Below are positions 37,374 to 46,544 of a stretch of DNA of 64,000 bases, one piece after another; positions within the stretch are counted from its first letter, which is position 1; every line of letters begins with the position of its first letter. This DNA is from Natrinema gari JCM 14663 (GTDB lineage: Archaea; Halobacteriota; Halobacteria; Halobacteriales; Natrialbaceae). The position numbers and the translations under genes are program-made. The stretch is taken from positions 86,777-150,776 of the forward strand of contig NZ_AOIJ01000051.1 of NCBI RefSeq assembly GCF_000337175.1, given 5' to 3'. The notes beneath the pieces were generated by a model. That model did no database searches. It saw nothing but the letters and a program-made list of their open reading frames with translations, and was not told the DNA's origin.

Positions 37374-37470
37374 CTAGTTCTGCACTTCCATGATTGGTGT
37401 CTGTCCACTGAGGACCTGGTATGGTCTCTGCCGGAGTAGTATGCATAAATTGTTCAAACGATACACGGAT
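37374..37470 (-). pseudogene. C-terminal remnant of an IS transposase
   Basis: On the minus strand, NLCILLRQRPYQVLSGQTPIMEVQN-stop aligns with the usual haloarchaeal IS ending F(V/I)HYYNxxRPHQALxGQTPxEEVQN. The remainder of the transposase is not present. It is the third IS relic in this window, again beside AT-rich genes. Confidence 0.6.
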
Positions 37471-37569
37471 GTTTGAGTGACTGCTATCCATGGCTCATCT
37501 ATGAACCCGGTTGCGGATAATGTATTTGAGGGGTAAATTATTAATATCTGTACTGTGTATAGATGTAAT

Positions 37570-38085
37570 ATGGCACATAGAAAGCCAATTAACAGTAGTC
37601 GAAGGAAAGTACTGAAGACGCTAGGTGCTACATCTGTTGTGAGTTCTGGATTCGTGGTTACTGGAGCGGCGTCACGTGGTTCAAAGGTTGTAGGAGTTGC
37701 ATATAATCCTTATACCCACGAAATTTTGGGTGAGGCATCTGCTCAATTCAACCAGAATTCTGATAAGCTTGTTGGCAATTTGAACATAGATGGTAGGAAA
37801 TATAGAATCGACCAGAAAAATACACATTCAAATTTTAATTACCCAAATAAAAATCTGAATATTAGGTCCTTTAGAGAGGTGAAAAAACCGATGGGACAAA
37901 AGAAGAAAAAAGGAAAATATAATGAAATGGTCAAGGTCATGGTCCCAGACAATGGTAACATCACCGGCTTTGTTCGTTCTCCGGAGTCGCTTGAAAGAAC
38001 AGGATTTACATTAAGTAATGAAAGAAATGGCAAATATGATAGTCTCCTGAACACGCTCGAAAAAACGGAAAAAGGTGAACAATAA
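37570..38085 (+). CDS. Tat-exported hypothetical protein of the AT-rich patch
   Basis: The 171-residue product begins with a twin-arginine signal (SSRRKVLKTLGATSVVSSGF, then VTGAAS). The mature domain is basic and polar, unusual for a halophile (NIDGRKYRIDQKNTHSNFN, and a KKPMGQKKKKGK stretch), with strand-forming KVVGVAYNPYTHEILGEASAQF at its start. I do not recognise a family. It starts at ATG 37570; the stop overlaps the next start (TAATG), so the two are coupled. Codon use is strikingly AT-rich compared with the flanks, indicating recent transfer. Confidence 0.72.
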   Translation: MAHRKPINSSRRKVLKTLGATSVVSSGFVVTGAASRGSKVVGVAYNPYTHEILGEASAQFNQNSDKLVGNLNIDGRKYRIDQKNTHSNFNYPNKNLNIRSFREVKKPMGQKKKKGKYNEMVKVMVPDNGNITGFVRSPESLERTGFTLSNERNGKYDSLLNTLEKTEKGEQ

Positions 38086-38789
38086 TGTCTACTCTAAATG
38101 TTGACGGGACTTACGAGGTCATTCCAAGTGCATGCCAATCTAAAGATAGACATGATTTTTCGGAATATATTGAAGACGACTATAAGTATACTACATATAT
38201 ACTAGCGGATACAGATGTTGATTCCTTTGAGGAACCATTAGATCCTTCAATTCCTTCCGGAGATTCGACTACCTGGGCATTTATGTGGCATTATATAGAT
38301 GAGCCAGAGCGTAAGGGAGAGTACAAAGATTATCCAGATTATGGATGGACTTGGAACAATATGGAAGTGTCGCTAGAATATGGTGACGATAGGTTTGAGA
38401 CTGATATAGATGTTGAGAATCCATATCCAAGTGGGTCCAGTGAATATGATGAATTTGCACTCTCAGTTGGCGCAGGGTATGGGCCAATATCAGTAGGTGT
38501 ATCAAAATCGGTTACCCCCGATGGGGTTTCAGTAGACAGTGAGGACTATCAATATACCGAATGGGAAATTCCATTTAATTCATTCCCCACTAGTCAAGAG
38601 GACGCTGCAGGAGTTGCATTTGATATAAAAGGTGGAAATAGTTATATAACATCACCACTTACTGCAGAATGGTCCCGGGGGTTTGGAGTTATTGAATATG
38701 TCCCTCAGGCAAGAGAACCCTACGACGTTATTTATAGCCGTGAAGAGGGAGATTCAATGGACATAGAAGTTGATATTAAGCCCAGCTGA
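38085..38789 (+). CDS. Hypothetical protein, coupled to the Tat-exported gene
   Basis: The 234-residue acidic protein has no signal peptide or membrane helix. It is rich in Tyr, Asp and Ser with aromatic strand-like segments (TWAFMWHYIDEPERKGEYKD, YGWTWNNMEVSLEYG, SVGAGYGPISVGVSKSVTP), suggestive of a beta-rich fold. The GYGPISVGVSKS segment is reminiscent of beta-barrel or toxin-like sequences, but I cannot assign it. It overlaps the upstream stop by one base, so both products may work as a pair (for example secreted factor and partner). Confidence 0.65.
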   Translation: MSTLNVDGTYEVIPSACQSKDRHDFSEYIEDDYKYTTYILADTDVDSFEEPLDPSIPSGDSTTWAFMWHYIDEPERKGEYKDYPDYGWTWNNMEVSLEYGDDRFETDIDVENPYPSGSSEYDEFALSVGAGYGPISVGVSKSVTPDGVSVDSEDYQYTEWEIPFNSFPTSQEDAAGVAFDIKGGNSYITSPLTAEWSRGFGVIEYVPQAREPYDVIYSREEGDSMDIEVDIKPS

Positions 38790-38861
38790 TTAACTGCCAT
38801 ATTACAATTCCCATATGGTGTTTTAAAACATTTTAGTATAAATAGATAGAACAAACATACA

Positions 38862-39500
38862 ATGTTGAGCAGACACAATTTATTAACTGTATTAATATTT
38901 TCCACAGGATTGGTTTTAATTCTGAGTACCAGCTATTTTTATCCAGAGGGAGGCGGTGATAGGAAAATGACCTATAATGTTGAAAAAATAGAGAATGAAT
39001 CAATGGCAGAAGCAGCTCTTATGTTATCAGACCAAACATTAACTTGCCCTGGTGCCAGAGAATGCGTTTTTGAAGAGGAGGTTCACGAAGAGGGTCCGCT
39101 AAAATATAATGGACAAATTGATCGGGGTCCCTCTTACCCTGTTGTTCAAATAGAGGGAATAACATACATTCCAAAACATAATATAAGTGGAAACAATACT
39201 GAATTCACATTACAGGAGATATCCGCTATTAATGCAATTGAATATGCTGCTATCCCAGTTGAAGACCAATCTTCAGAAGTTCAGAAAGCGGTCAAAACGG
39301 GATCAGTAACTGTATATGATAAAGAAGTCCAATCATTTGAACAAGGAGATATTCTGGAGTTTGAAAATGAATATTATTATAAAACAGGAAAGCAGTCTCA
39401 ACCAACTTCTTGGGTAGCAGGGAGTGGAACCACCATAGTACGGAGTGCTATTTGCATTGCAGGAGGGCTATTAATCTTCCTCGCAGGAAAAAGAGCCTGA
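38862..39500 (+). CDS. Two-helix membrane protein of the AT-rich patch
   Basis: The 212 residues have an N-terminal helix (LLTVLIFSTGLVLILSTSYF), an outward-facing domain with two close cysteines (LTCPGARECVFEEEV) that could form a disulfide, and a C-terminal helix (TTIVRSAICIAGGLLIFLAG). It has its own TATA-like box at 38834-38846, about 22-28 nt upstream of the ATG. Family unknown. The position after two coupled unknown genes would fit an immunity or anchor protein, but that is only inference. Confidence 0.68.
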   Translation: MLSRHNLLTVLIFSTGLVLILSTSYFYPEGGGDRKMTYNVEKIENESMAEAALMLSDQTLTCPGARECVFEEEVHEEGPLKYNGQIDRGPSYPVVQIEGITYIPKHNISGNNTEFTLQEISAINAIEYAAIPVEDQSSEVQKAVKTGSVTVYDKEVQSFEQGDILEFENEYYYKTGKQSQPTSWVAGSGTTIVRSAICIAGGLLIFLAGKRA

Positions 39501-39623
39501 TTTAGATGATTCTATTCAAACTTTTTAGAGAGGTAATGCAGATTAACTGTAAATTCAGTCGCGCATTGGGGCCCAGCGGAAACCAACCAGAAGCAACGAC
39601 AGTCGAAAACGCAGACTCGAACC

Positions 39624-41678
39624 TCAAATCTCGTCGGTCGGCGGCGCGATCCCCTCGTCTCCGCCCTCGAGGTCGAACTCCTCGCGCACCTCCCGAATCC
39701 GGTCGCGAATATCGGCCGCCAGTTCGAACTCGAGGTTGTTCGCAGCCTCCTGCATCTGCGCCTCGAGCTCGTCAATGTAGCGGGCGGCATCGTCTTCGTC
39801 CTCGAGTTCCCGACCGGAGACCTCGCTGGTGTCGGTCTTCGACCCGGGCAGGTTCGTCTCGCCGATCTCCTTCTCGATCGTCGTGGGCTCGAGGCCGTGG
39901 TCCTCGTTGTATTCCTGTTGAATTCGGCGGCGGCGCTGGGTTTCCTCGATGGCGGACGCCATGGCGTTGGAGGGCTCGTCGGCGTAGAGGACGACCTCGC
40001 CGTTGACGTTCCGGGCGGCCCGGCCCATCGTTTGGACGAGCGTCGTTTCGCTCCGCAAAAAGCCCTCCTGATCGGCGTCCAGAATCGCGACCAGCGACAC
40101 CTCGGGGATGTCCAGCCCCTCCCGCAGGAGGTTGATCCCGACGAGTACGTCGATCTCCCCTAAGCGAAGGGAACGGATGATCTCGTGGCGCTCGAGCGTG
40201 TCCGTCTCGTCGTGCATGTAGGCCACGTCGACGCCGGCCTCCTCGAGGTACTCGGTGAGGTCCTCGGCCATCCGTTTGGTCAGCGTCGTCACGAGCGTGC
40301 GCTCGTCGCGCTCGATCCGCTTGTCGATGCGATCCATGAGGTCGTCGACCTGGCCGGTTGCGTCCGAAACCTCGATCGCCGGATCGACGAGGTGTGTCGG
40401 TCGAACGATCTGTTCGACGATCCGCCCGCTCTCCTCGCGCTCGTAGTCGCCCGGCGTGGCGCTGACGTACAGCGTCTGGTCGGTTTTCTCCTCGAACTCC
40501 TCGAAGGTCAGCGGCCGGTTGTCGTAGGCGGTCGGCAGGCGGAACCCGTTCTCGACCAGCGAGTCCTTGCGGGACTTGTCGCCGGCGTACTGCCCGCGAA
40601 CCTGCGGCAGCGTGACGTGGGACTCGTCGACCACTGTCAGGAAGTCGTCGGGGAAGTAGTCCAACAGCGTGTACGGCGCGTCGCCGGAGTCGCGATCCGA
40701 GAGGTAGACCGAATAGTTCTCGATCCCCGAACAATAGCCCGTCTCCTGCATCATCTCGAGGTCGAACGTCGTCCGCTCCTCGATGCGCTGGGCGGCGATC
40801 ATGTCGCCTTGCCGCTCGAAGTAGGAGATACGGGAGTCCAGATCGTCCCGGATCTCGTCCATCGCCTCCTCGAGTGTCGTCTCCGGAATCGAGTAGTGTT
40901 CCGCGGGATGGACGAGGACGGCTCGTTGCTCGCCCTGGGTGGTCCCCTCGAGCGGATCGACCTTGACCATGCGATCGATTTCGTCACCCCAGAGTTCGAC
41001 ACGCACCGCATAGCGGCCGTACATCGGGTAGATCTCGATGGTGTCGCCCCGCACCCGAAACGTGCCCTGGGTGAAGTCGACATCGTTGCGCTCGTAGTTC
41101 AGGTCGACCAGTTGTGCAAGCAGGTCGTCGCGGCCGATCTCCTCGCCGACCGCGAGTCGCAGGGACATGTCGATGTAGTTGCGCGGATCACCGAGGCCGT
41201 AGATCGCGGAGACCGAGGCGACAACGATGACGTCCTCGCGGGTTAGCAGCGACCGCGTGGCGGAGTGGCGGAGGCGGTCGATCTCGTCGTTGATCGAGGC
41301 GTCCTTGTCGATGTAGGTGTCGCTCTGCTCGACGTAGGCTTCAGGCTGGTAGTAATCGTAGTAGGAAACGAAGTACTCGACGGCGTTGTCCGGAAACAGG
41401 GAGCGGAACTCCTCGTAGAGCTGGGCCGCAAGCGTCTTGTTGTGGGCGATCACCAGCGTCGGCTTCTGGATCTCCTCGACCACCCACGAGACGGTGTTGG
41501 TCTTGCCCGACCCGGTCACGCCGAGCAGGGTCTGCTTGTCCATCCCCGACCGAAAGCCGTCGACGAGCTGTTCGATCGCCGCAGGTTGATCCCCCGCGGG
41601 CTCGAACGGAGCGTCGACCCGGAACGGGCGATCGACATCAGGACGGTCCGGCTGGAGGGGACCTTGCGCGTCACTCAT
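39624..41678 (-). CDS. uvrB: UvrB, excinuclease ABC subunit B
   Basis: This 684-residue helicase-like protein has Walker [15 protein letters not shown], the damage-probing hairpin [14 protein letters not shown], helicase motif II region [11 protein letters not shown], motif [11 protein letters not shown], and a C-terminal UVR domain ([26 protein letters not shown]) that contacts UvrC. It loads on damaged DNA and recruits UvrC. Length is standard. Bacterial-type UvrABC is common in haloarchaea; uvrC is 8 kb upstream and uvrA is not in this window. Confidence 0.97.
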   Translation of the reverse strand: MSDAQGPLQPDRPDVDRPFRVDAPFEPAGDQPAAIEQLVDGFRSGMDKQTLLGVTGSGKTNTVSWVVEEIQKPTLVIAHNKTLAAQLYEEFRSLFPDNAVEYFVSYYDYYQPEAYVEQSDTYIDKDASINDEIDRLRHSATRSLLTREDVIVVASVSAIYGLGDPRNYIDMSLRLAVGEEIGRDDLLAQLVDLNYERNDVDFTQGTFRVRGDTIEIYPMYGRYAVRVELWGDEIDRMVKVDPLEGTTQGEQRAVLVHPAEHYSIPETTLEEAMDEIRDDLDSRISYFERQGDMIAAQRIEERTTFDLEMMQETGYCSGIENYSVYLSDRDSGDAPYTLLDYFPDDFLTVVDESHVTLPQVRGQYAGDKSRKDSLVENGFRLPTAYDNRPLTFEEFEEKTDQTLYVSATPGDYEREESGRIVEQIVRPTHLVDPAIEVSDATGQVDDLMDRIDKRIERDERTLVTTLTKRMAEDLTEYLEEAGVDVAYMHDETDTLERHEIIRSLRLGEIDVLVGINLLREGLDIPEVSLVAILDADQEGFLRSETTLVQTMGRAARNVNGEVVLYADEPSNAMASAIEETQRRRRIQQEYNEDHGLEPTTIEKEIGETNLPGSKTDTSEVSGRELEDEDDAARYIDELEAQMQEAANNLEFELAADIRDRIREVREEFDLEGGDEGIAPPTDEI

Positions 41679-41803
41679 TATCGGAGTCAGGGGTTCGAGC
41701 CACTTTACGCGCTCGCATACGGACCGCGACTGCGAGGCGTCAGCCGGACCGCGACCGTCCGGTCCGACCGACTCCAGTCGAGGCGTCGCTCGAGCGGCAG
41801 TGC

Positions 41804-42550
41804 TTACGTGCTGCTATCGTCGGCCATCGGGCCGTCGACAGCCACTTCCACGGTGAGTTCGCGGTCCGTCACGTCCGTTGGCGGCTCGAGGTAGCCGATC
41901 GCGTACCCGGTGTAGGCGGTGCCCCGCTCGAGCGTCACGTCGAACGAAGCCACGGCCTCCATCCCGCCGGCCGGCCTGACCGAGAGGGTGTACTGGCCGG
42001 CGGGAACCGGAACGTAGTCGGTCGCGTCGGTGAACGAGACATCCTCGAAGAGCAGGGTATCGTCGGCGTAGACATCGACAGCAGGTGCGTCGGGCGAGGC
42101 GTGGACGAGGCGGACGAGGACCGAGCCGGCGTCTACCAACACTGCCGGCTGGAAGGTGTCGGCCTCGAGTTCGCCGATCGCGGCGACGGTGTAGAACGCG
42201 GCACCGAACGTCACCTCGCCCTCGAACGCGACCGTCTCCGGGTCGCCGGCGGCCGTAATCGTCACCGTGTACGTTCCCGGCTCGATCTCGAGGTACGGCG
42301 AGACGTCGCCGTAGGCGATGTCCGCGAGCACGCGATCGTCGTCGACGTAGACGTCGACGTTCGGTGCGTCCGGCGAGAAGTGCGCGATCCGAACGGCCGC
42401 GCCCGGAATCGTGTCGTCGGTCGATTTCTCGTCGGAGGTCGGCCGCTCGTCGTGTTCGTGTTCGCCGGTGGCCAGAACGGGTCCACTCGCTGCAGTCAGT
42501 CCACCTGCGATCCCCATCGTCTTCAGAGCAGTTCGTCGTGTTACTGGCAT
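41804..42550 (-). CDS. Tat-exported DUF4397 protein
   Basis: The 248-residue protein starts with a Tat signal ([20 protein letters not shown]), then a His/Asp-rich linker, and two tandem DUF4397 repeats: [22 protein letters not shown] and [22 protein letters not shown], each followed by [13 protein letters not shown]- or [13 protein letters not shown]-type strands. It is a secreted beta-sandwich protein of unknown role. The start at ATG 42550 gives an N-region of three residues before the arginines. Confidence 0.88.
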   Translation of the reverse strand: MPVTRRTALKTMGIAGGLTAASGPVLATGEHEHDERPTSDEKSTDDTIPGAAVRIAHFSPDAPNVDVYVDDDRVLADIAYGDVSPYLEIEPGTYTVTITAAGDPETVAFEGEVTFGAAFYTVAAIGELEADTFQPAVLVDAGSVLVRLVHASPDAPAVDVYADDTLLFEDVSFTDATDYVPVPAGQYTLSVRPAGGMEAVASFDVTLERGTAYTGYAIGYLEPPTDVTDRELTVEVAVDGPMADDSST

Positions 42551-42803
42551 GATGCACCCGAGTCGGGGGACTACGGTCGAAAAAAGCCGAGCGTTCGTCT
42601 CACGAGTAGTGCCGACGTTTCCGATCCGTGACGGTCGCGTATGCGCTCCCTGTCGCCGGAAGGATGTGCGTATCGCGACGCGGCAGCGGTTTTCGGGAAC
42701 CGACAGCGCCAATCGGACCCCTGCCTCCCCGTGGTTGCGGGATCGACCGGACGTGGCCATGGCTCGCCCAACCGTTATGGATCGTGTCGGAGAGGTGGTG
42801 TCC

Positions 42804-43073
42804 ATGACGGCACAACTCCAGCAGGCCCGCGACGACCTCGAAGAGGCGGCGAAGTCGACGGACGACGACGATGTCCGCGAGGATATCCGCGAGACGGCCG
42901 ATGCGTTCGCCGACTACGTGATGGGCGACCCCACGCCCGATCACGCCATCCTCGACGAACGGCTCAATACGCTCCGACAGGCCCGCAAGCGGGCCGACGG
43001 CACCACCGAAGACAGGCTCGAGGCAGCGATCGAAACGGTCGAAGACTACCGTGAACAGGTGGATCAAGCCTAA
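42804..43073 (+). CDS. Small haloarchaeal helical protein
   Basis: An 89-residue acidic, almost wholly helical protein (MTAQLQQARDDLEEAAKSTDDDDVREDIRETA... in part), with HAILDERLNTLRQARKRADG in the middle. It resembles short conserved haloarchaeal proteins without known function. ATG 42804 is chosen over an upstream in-frame ATG at 42759 as it matches the start of the helical repeat. Confidence 0.72.
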   Translation: MTAQLQQARDDLEEAAKSTDDDDVREDIRETADAFADYVMGDPTPDHAILDERLNTLRQARKRADGTTEDRLEAAIETVEDYREQVDQA

Positions 43074-43153
43074 GCTCCCCCCTGTGAACGGATCCCCGAT
43101 CGATCGGAACGGAAACGGCCGTCACCCGGTGCTGTCGACTACTGACGGGCGAC

Positions 43154-44284
43154 TCACTCGAGCCGCTCCAGCACCGCCTCTTTTTCGTAGGACAACGTGA
43201 GCGACCGCGAGCGACCCCGTCCGTCGACGTCCGCGTAGTCGGCGTCGATGAGTCCGAGCTGGTCGAGTTTGTTGACGATTTCGGAGTAGCGGGTGTAGCC
43301 CAGCTCGGTCCGGTCGTGGAAGGCGTCGTAGACCTCGCCGGCCTGTTCGCCGTCGTGTTCGGCGATGACCTCGAGCAGCGTCCGCTCGGTGTCGGTGAGC
43401 CCGGAAAGGCTCCGCGAGAGGTTGATATACTTGGACTTCTCGTAGGCGTCTTCGACGTCCTGGCGCTCGACGGTGCGGCTGGCCCGCATCTCCGCGTTCA
43501 GCCCGGCGCGGCGCAACAGGTCGATTCCGACCCGGAGATCACCGCTCTCGGCGGTGAGTTCGGCGACGTACTCGAGCGTGGGCCGATCGATGACGCCGTC
43601 GTTGAAGCCGCGTGTGACGCGCTCGGCGAGGATGTCGACGATTTCGGGCTGGTCGTAGACCGGGAAGTAGACATCCTCCGGGCGGAAGACGCTCTGGACC
43701 CGGGAGTCGAGGTCGTCGATCACGTCGAGTGCGGGGTCGGAGGAGACCACGACGACGCCGATCTTCGCGCCGGGGTACTCCTCGTGGGCGCGCAGAAGCG
43801 AGTAGAGCGTGTCCGAGGCCTCGTTCTCGTAGAAGAGGTAGTTGATGTCGTCCAAGGCGACGACCAGTACGTTGTCCTCTTCGACGAGTTTCTCGGCGAT
43901 CTGGCCGAACAGCTTCTTGAACGAGATCCCGGAGGAAGGGGGCTCGTAGTCGAACGTCCCCTCGAACAGCCGGGAGAACACCGAGTAGCGGGTGGCGTTG
44001 ACCTGACAGTTGACTCGGATCGTCCGAACCTCGCTCGTCTGGGCACCGACCTCGTCGAACAACTTCTGGATCGCCGTCGTCTTCCCGGTTCCGGGCGGAC
44101 CGCGAACCACGACGTTCAACGGCCGCGACCCCCGCACCGCCGGGCGCAGCGCGTACGTCAGACTCTGGGTCTGGCCCTCGCGGTGCTTGAACGTCTCGGG
44201 AACGTAGTCGATTTCGAAGACGTGCTCGTTTCTGAACACGGATTCGTCCCACGACAACATCCCCTCCTCGGGGTCATCTCCCAT
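43154..44284 (-). CDS. Orc1/Cdc6 replication initiator
   Basis: The 376-residue AAA+ protein has Walker A RGPPGTGKTTAIQKL, Walker B LVVALDDINYLFY, sensor-type VVVVSSDPALDVI, the box VII-like RVQSVFRPEDVYFPVY, and a C-terminal winged helix (LGYTRYSEIVNKLDQLGLID). It binds origin DNA and loads the helicase. I use ATG 44284 (MGDDPEEGMLSWDESVF). Several paralogues exist in haloarchaea; nearby DNA does not show the ORB-type repeats that would mark an adjacent origin. Confidence 0.93.
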   Translation of the reverse strand: MGDDPEEGMLSWDESVFRNEHVFEIDYVPETFKHREGQTQSLTYALRPAVRGSRPLNVVVRGPPGTGKTTAIQKLFDEVGAQTSEVRTIRVNCQVNATRYSVFSRLFEGTFDYEPPSSGISFKKLFGQIAEKLVEEDNVLVVALDDINYLFYENEASDTLYSLLRAHEEYPGAKIGVVVVSSDPALDVIDDLDSRVQSVFRPEDVYFPVYDQPEIVDILAERVTRGFNDGVIDRPTLEYVAELTAESGDLRVGIDLLRRAGLNAEMRASRTVERQDVEDAYEKSKYINLSRSLSGLTDTERTLLEVIAEHDGEQAGEVYDAFHDRTELGYTRYSEIVNKLDQLGLIDADYADVDGRGRSRSLTLSYEKEAVLERLE

Positions 44285-44411
44285 CACTTTCACCCTGCTT
44301 CCGCAGCGTCTTAACCTTTCGGTGAACTCACAACTGCGACGTCCTGTGACGTGTGTTGGGTTTTTACACAGCCACAATACTTACTAATCAGCATATTCAT
44401 CTCGGTAGCAA

Positions 44412-44663
44412 ATGGCAGTATTGACTCCACCGGATGCGATCCCGGACTTCTTAATCGAGCACTTTGACGATCTCTCTCCGGAAACCCTGCGGGGAACCGC
44501 CGACTACGCTCGAGGCGAAGCGTACCTCCCACCCGACGAGATGCCTGATAAGATGAAGGAAGCGTTCGTGCTACAGGACGACGAGACGGTGGCGGCGATC
44601 GCGGACTACGCGGACGAGCTCGCCGCGGTCTTGGAAGAACAGAACGGCGACGAGTCGTGGTGA
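44412..44663 (+). CDS. Small conserved haloarchaeal protein
   Basis: The 83-residue acidic helical product (MAVLTPPDAIPDFLIEHFD, then LSPETLRGTADYARGEAYLPP) resembles short proteins widely conserved among haloarchaea and divergent from orc1 genes. No function is known. An AT-rich box near 44375-44385 lies at the right distance for a leaderless transcript. Confidence 0.72.
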   Translation: MAVLTPPDAIPDFLIEHFDDLSPETLRGTADYARGEAYLPPDEMPDKMKEAFVLQDDETVAAIADYADELAAVLEEQNGDESW

Positions 44664-44844
44664 CTCCGGCGGGTTCGACAGTGACACGAGTGACGACGGG
44701 TCGCGAACGCGGACGAAGCGACGCCGGGCGGACGATATCGGATTAAATAGGTCGAGACGTACGAGCAGCCACGCCGGGTCGACTGTCGCCGAGGAAGACG
44801 GAACGTCACACGGTCGTTTCCTGCCGGCTACCCGGCGCGCAGCG

Positions 44845-45618
44845 TCAGGGCCCTCGGCGACCGCGCCGGCCGATCGAGCGACCGGCCAGTCGCTGGAGCA
44901 GGCCCCGAACGCGGTCGACTATCGGCTCGAGAATCGGGTTCGCGGTGACGGCGACGTACGCCGGCAGGGGGTCATATCGCCCGGTTTCGAGGGCGTGTAG
45001 CGCCGCCGCCGTCGCCCGATGGTTCCCGTCGGCGACGAACCACGGAGTTGCGCCGCGTCTGGTCCGGACGATCAGCGGGTCGAACCGCGTTCCGGCGGCC
45101 AGTTCGTCGCGGTAGGTTCGGATCGCCGCGGCGTCGATCCCCGCCGCTTCGAGCGGCCCGTCCCCCTCGGTGTGGACCCGCTCGGCCACGCCGAAGAGCG
45201 TGCCGTCCGTGGAGACGTCCCGCCACAGGAGGTCGTCCGGCCCGTCTACCGGCCGGAGAGCGACGAACCGATCCCGCTCGAGGACGAGTCGGTACCACCG
45301 GATCGGTTGCTCGCGCCAGAGGAACGCGGCCGCCCCCGGCTTCGCCGAGAGGAGCGCGTCGAGCAGCGCCGTCGTGCTCGTCGGGACCGTCCCCGAATCG
45401 ACGGCATCCGCATCGCGTTCGATCTCCCGTGCGAGCCAGTCCTGGAGGACGCGCACCTCGGAGACCCGGACCGGCGGTCGGTGTTCCGGTGGCGGCGACT
45501 CCGGGGCGGGACTGTCGCTTGCGGCGTCCGTGTGAGACACGAGTCGTTCCGGACGATCCCTACGACGGTGTACGGCATATAGCTGGGGCCGGGAGCGATC
45601 GCGCTCCCGAACGGACAC
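44845..45618 (-). CDS. ParB/sulfiredoxin-like domain protein
   Basis: The frame codes for up to 257 residues. The C-terminal half has RTYRDELAAGTRFDPLIVRT and WFVADGNHRATAAALHALETG, which resembles the ParB/Srx fold with its D-G-x-H-R core. The N-terminal part includes a Pro-rich linker. The start is uncertain: ATG 45618 gives a poorly ordered arginine-rich extension, and a GTG at 45537 (VSHTDAASDSP) may be the true one. No partner ParA is near. Function unknown. Confidence 0.55.
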   Translation of the reverse strand: MSVRERDRSRPQLYAVHRRRDRPERLVSHTDAASDSPAPESPPPEHRPPVRVSEVRVLQDWLAREIERDADAVDSGTVPTSTTALLDALLSAKPGAAAFLWREQPIRWYRLVLERDRFVALRPVDGPDDLLWRDVSTDGTLFGVAERVHTEGDGPLEAAGIDAAAIRTYRDELAAGTRFDPLIVRTRRGATPWFVADGNHRATAAALHALETGRYDPLPAYVAVTANPILEPIVDRVRGLLQRLAGRSIGRRGRRGP

Positions 45619-45730
45619 GGCACGGGGACGGGGAGTCGGCTAGCGGAGCGACTGAGCCGAGTTACGCACTGATCGTACACCGGTCGTGCGAGTCGGGATG
45701 CAGTGACTGCAGTCAGTACGACAGCGCCCA

Positions 45731-45740
45731 TACATTATAC
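45731..45740 (+). promoter_or_regulatory. TATA box of the GTP cyclohydrolase III gene
   Basis: TACATTATAC at 45731-45740 stands about 27-33 nt before the two possible GTG starts (45764, 45770), which implies a leaderless or near-leaderless transcript for the first gene of the pterin-like cluster. Confidence 0.55.
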
Positions 45741-45769
45741 CGATGGACATGGTACGGGGGGGAGTGACC

Positions 45770-46540
45770 GTGACCGAAACGCAGGTAACGTTGATCCAGA
45801 TCGACAACTACGGGCCGTGGACGGTGTCGCCATCGCCGAGACGGGAGCCGGACTTGCAGACGCTTCAGTCCCGGCTGTACGCGGACCTCTCACAACTCGT
45901 CGCCCATTACGACGGCTACGTGTTTTCCACGCGATTCGATAACATGATCGCCGTCACCAACGGGATCGACCTGGCGGGTCACCGACGCATTCAGACTGCC
46001 GTCCGCAACCGCTATCCCGTGACGGTGAGCCTCGGTGTCGCCACGGGGACCTCGCCGCGGGAGGCGGTCGGCGAGGCGACGGCGACGCTTCAGGCGGCCG
46101 GGAGTGCCCAGGACAGCGACCGGACCGAAATCCTGCGTGGCGAGCCGCTGTGCGAGGACGGGTCGGTCCAGATTGCCCACTTCGACGTCAACGACGCGAC
46201 GGGCCGGTACACCGACGAACTCAACGCGTTCGACGTGTTCCGCCACATCGACCGCGGGTATTCGGCGCTGCTCGAGTACATGTACGACGCCCACGACTCG
46301 CTGTCGTTTTTCATCGGCGGTGACAACGTCATCTCGGTAACGCCCAGCCTCGACCGGGCGGCGTTCGCCGAGACGATCGATCACGTCGCCGAGACAGCGG
46401 GGATCGAACTCAAAGTCGGCGTCGGCCGCGATCTCACCGCCGGCGACGCCGGCATGGCTGCCAAGGAGGCACTCGAGCGCTGTCGGAACCGAGGGACGCG
46501 CGTCGAAATCGGCACCGGTGAGAGCGCGGGGAGGGCATAA
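45770..46540 (+). CDS. GTP cyclohydrolase III (archaeal GCH)
   Basis: The 256-residue product matches archaeal GTP cyclohydrolase III throughout: TQVTLIQIDNYGPWTVSPSPRRE at the start, LYADLSQLVAHYDGYVFSTRFDNM, HIDRGYSALLEYMYDAHDSL and FFIGGDNVI. The enzyme opens the GTP ring to give the formylaminopyrimidine used for riboflavin, F420 or pterins. GTG 45770 is favoured because the family begins with the segment T-x-TQVTL; GTG 45764 and ATG 45743 are in frame. The stop at 46540 is five bases before the dehydrogenase start. Confidence 0.92.
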   Translation: MTETQVTLIQIDNYGPWTVSPSPRREPDLQTLQSRLYADLSQLVAHYDGYVFSTRFDNMIAVTNGIDLAGHRRIQTAVRNRYPVTVSLGVATGTSPREAVGEATATLQAAGSAQDSDRTEILRGEPLCEDGSVQIAHFDVNDATGRYTDELNAFDVFRHIDRGYSALLEYMYDAHDSLSFFIGGDNVISVTPSLDRAAFAETIDHVAETAGIELKVGVGRDLTAGDAGMAAKEALERCRNRGTRVEIGTGESAGRA

Positions 46541-46544
46541 TCCG

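Larger units (their letters stand above)
36913..37569. other. Junction of backbone and AT-rich patch, containing gene debris
   Basis: No intact gene lies in these 650 bases. On the minus strand there is an unrecognised gene fragment (37168-37334) and, further on, the last codons of an IS transposase (37374-37470). GC content falls steadily through the stretch. A TATA-like run near 37535-37550 should serve the gene that begins at 37570. Confidence 0.55.

Noticed and set aside
44285-44411. Possible replication origin beside orc1/cdc6
   Set aside because: The spacer is short and shows no paired ORB-type repeats or long AT-rich unwinding region; I cannot support an origin.
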